Positions 14,301 to 14,463 of a stretch of 14,463 bases of DNA are shown here, in pieces. Below the pieces are notes generated by a model. That model saw only the letters and a list, made by a program, of their open reading frames with translations. It was not told where the DNA came from and made no database searches. The position numbers were made by a program, and so were the translations under genes. Source of the DNA: Sulfurovum sp. (GTDB lineage Bacteria; Campylobacterota; Campylobacteria; Campylobacterales; Sulfurovaceae); assembly GCA_026985755.1 (NCBI GenBank), contig JALSPX010000088.1, positions 1 through 14,463 on the forward strand. Reading direction: 5' to 3'. Each line of letters starts with the position of its first letter. Within the stretch, counting starts at the first letter, position 1.

Positions 14301-14463
14301 TGTATATTGTATTTCTGTGCTTCCTGCAGATGAACTAAGTAATATTTTATCAGACAATAAAAATATACTGTTTGATTATGAATTGCAGTCTAATCGTGCA
14401 AAAAGTGATATGCTTGAAAACAGCTGGGTTAATCCTATCATGTTGCAGTATAGTAAAAACTAT
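14257..14463 (+). CDS. TolC-like outer-membrane efflux protein (N-terminal part)
   Basis: An open frame begins inside the end of argD and runs off the window; 69 codons are visible from ATG 14257. The alternative start, TTG 14275, has AAGGG 10 bp upstream and gives a compact signal peptide, MKKLLLLCSVYCISVLPA, before DELS. From the ATG, six residues are added. The following residues (LFDYELQSNRAKSDMLENSW then VNPIMLQYSKNY) resemble the start of the first TolC helix in Campylobacterota efflux proteins, as I recall them. The overlap with argD is 44 bp (ATG) or 26 bp (TTG), so it is part of the same operon. A TolC-family protein would be the outer-membrane channel for the adaptor encoded at the head of the operon. 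The family call rests on only a short N-terminus. Confidence 0.65.
   Translation, partial: MKGLNVLKKLLLLCSVYCISVLPADELSNILSDNKNILFDYELQSNRAKSDMLENSWVNPIMLQYSKNY

Overview
The window looks like a chromosomal segment of an AT-rich, autotrophic member of the Campylobacterota (Sulfurovum/Sulfurimonas type). The reasons are the monomeric NADP isocitrate dehydrogenase, the four-subunit 2-oxoglutarate:acceptor oxidoreductase in the order D-A-B-C, a lactate-dehydrogenase-like malate dehydrogenase, TATAAT -10 boxes without a strong -35, and the overall codon use. The genus is inferred from gene content and not proven. All protein genes read rightward.

Positions 1-8747 hold a block of TCA-cycle enzymes: the C-terminal part of icd, mdh-fumC, sucCD and oorDABC. 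In this phylum these enzymes usually run reductively. Oxaloacetate is reduced to malate (Mdh) and dehydrated to fumarate (FumC). After fumarate reduction, which is not encoded here, succinate is activated to succinyl-CoA (SucCD), carboxylated with reduced ferredoxin to 2-oxoglutarate (OorDABC) and carboxylated again to isocitrate (Icd). The gaps of about 180-265 bp between icd, mdh, sucC and oorD each carry a hairpin or promoter-like signal, so the block appears to be several adjacent transcription units.

Positions 8748-10518 hold glsA (glutaminase), the RNase P RNA gene rnpB, and two structured spacers. The oorC-glsA spacer can fold into a three-way junction closed by a 15-bp inverted repeat. 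The glsA-rnpB spacer is almost entirely one imperfect inverted repeat (9879-10041). Its arms form about 60 base pairs, and the differences between the arms are nearly all G-U compatible when read as RNA on the + strand. This is the most unusual item in the window.

Positions 10519-14463 form a tightly packed operon: a short HlyD-like periplasmic adaptor, a cytoplasmic molybdopterin-oxidoreductase-like protein with an acidic insert, argD (acetylornithine aminotransferase), and the start of a TolC-like outer-membrane protein that overlaps argD and runs off the window. Adaptor and TolC-like protein probably belong to one export system, although two metabolic genes lie between them. GlsA makes glutamate, ArgD uses glutamate as amino donor, and the Oor/Icd steps make 2-oxoglutarate, so the window as a whole centres on the 2-oxoglutarate/glutamate branch point.
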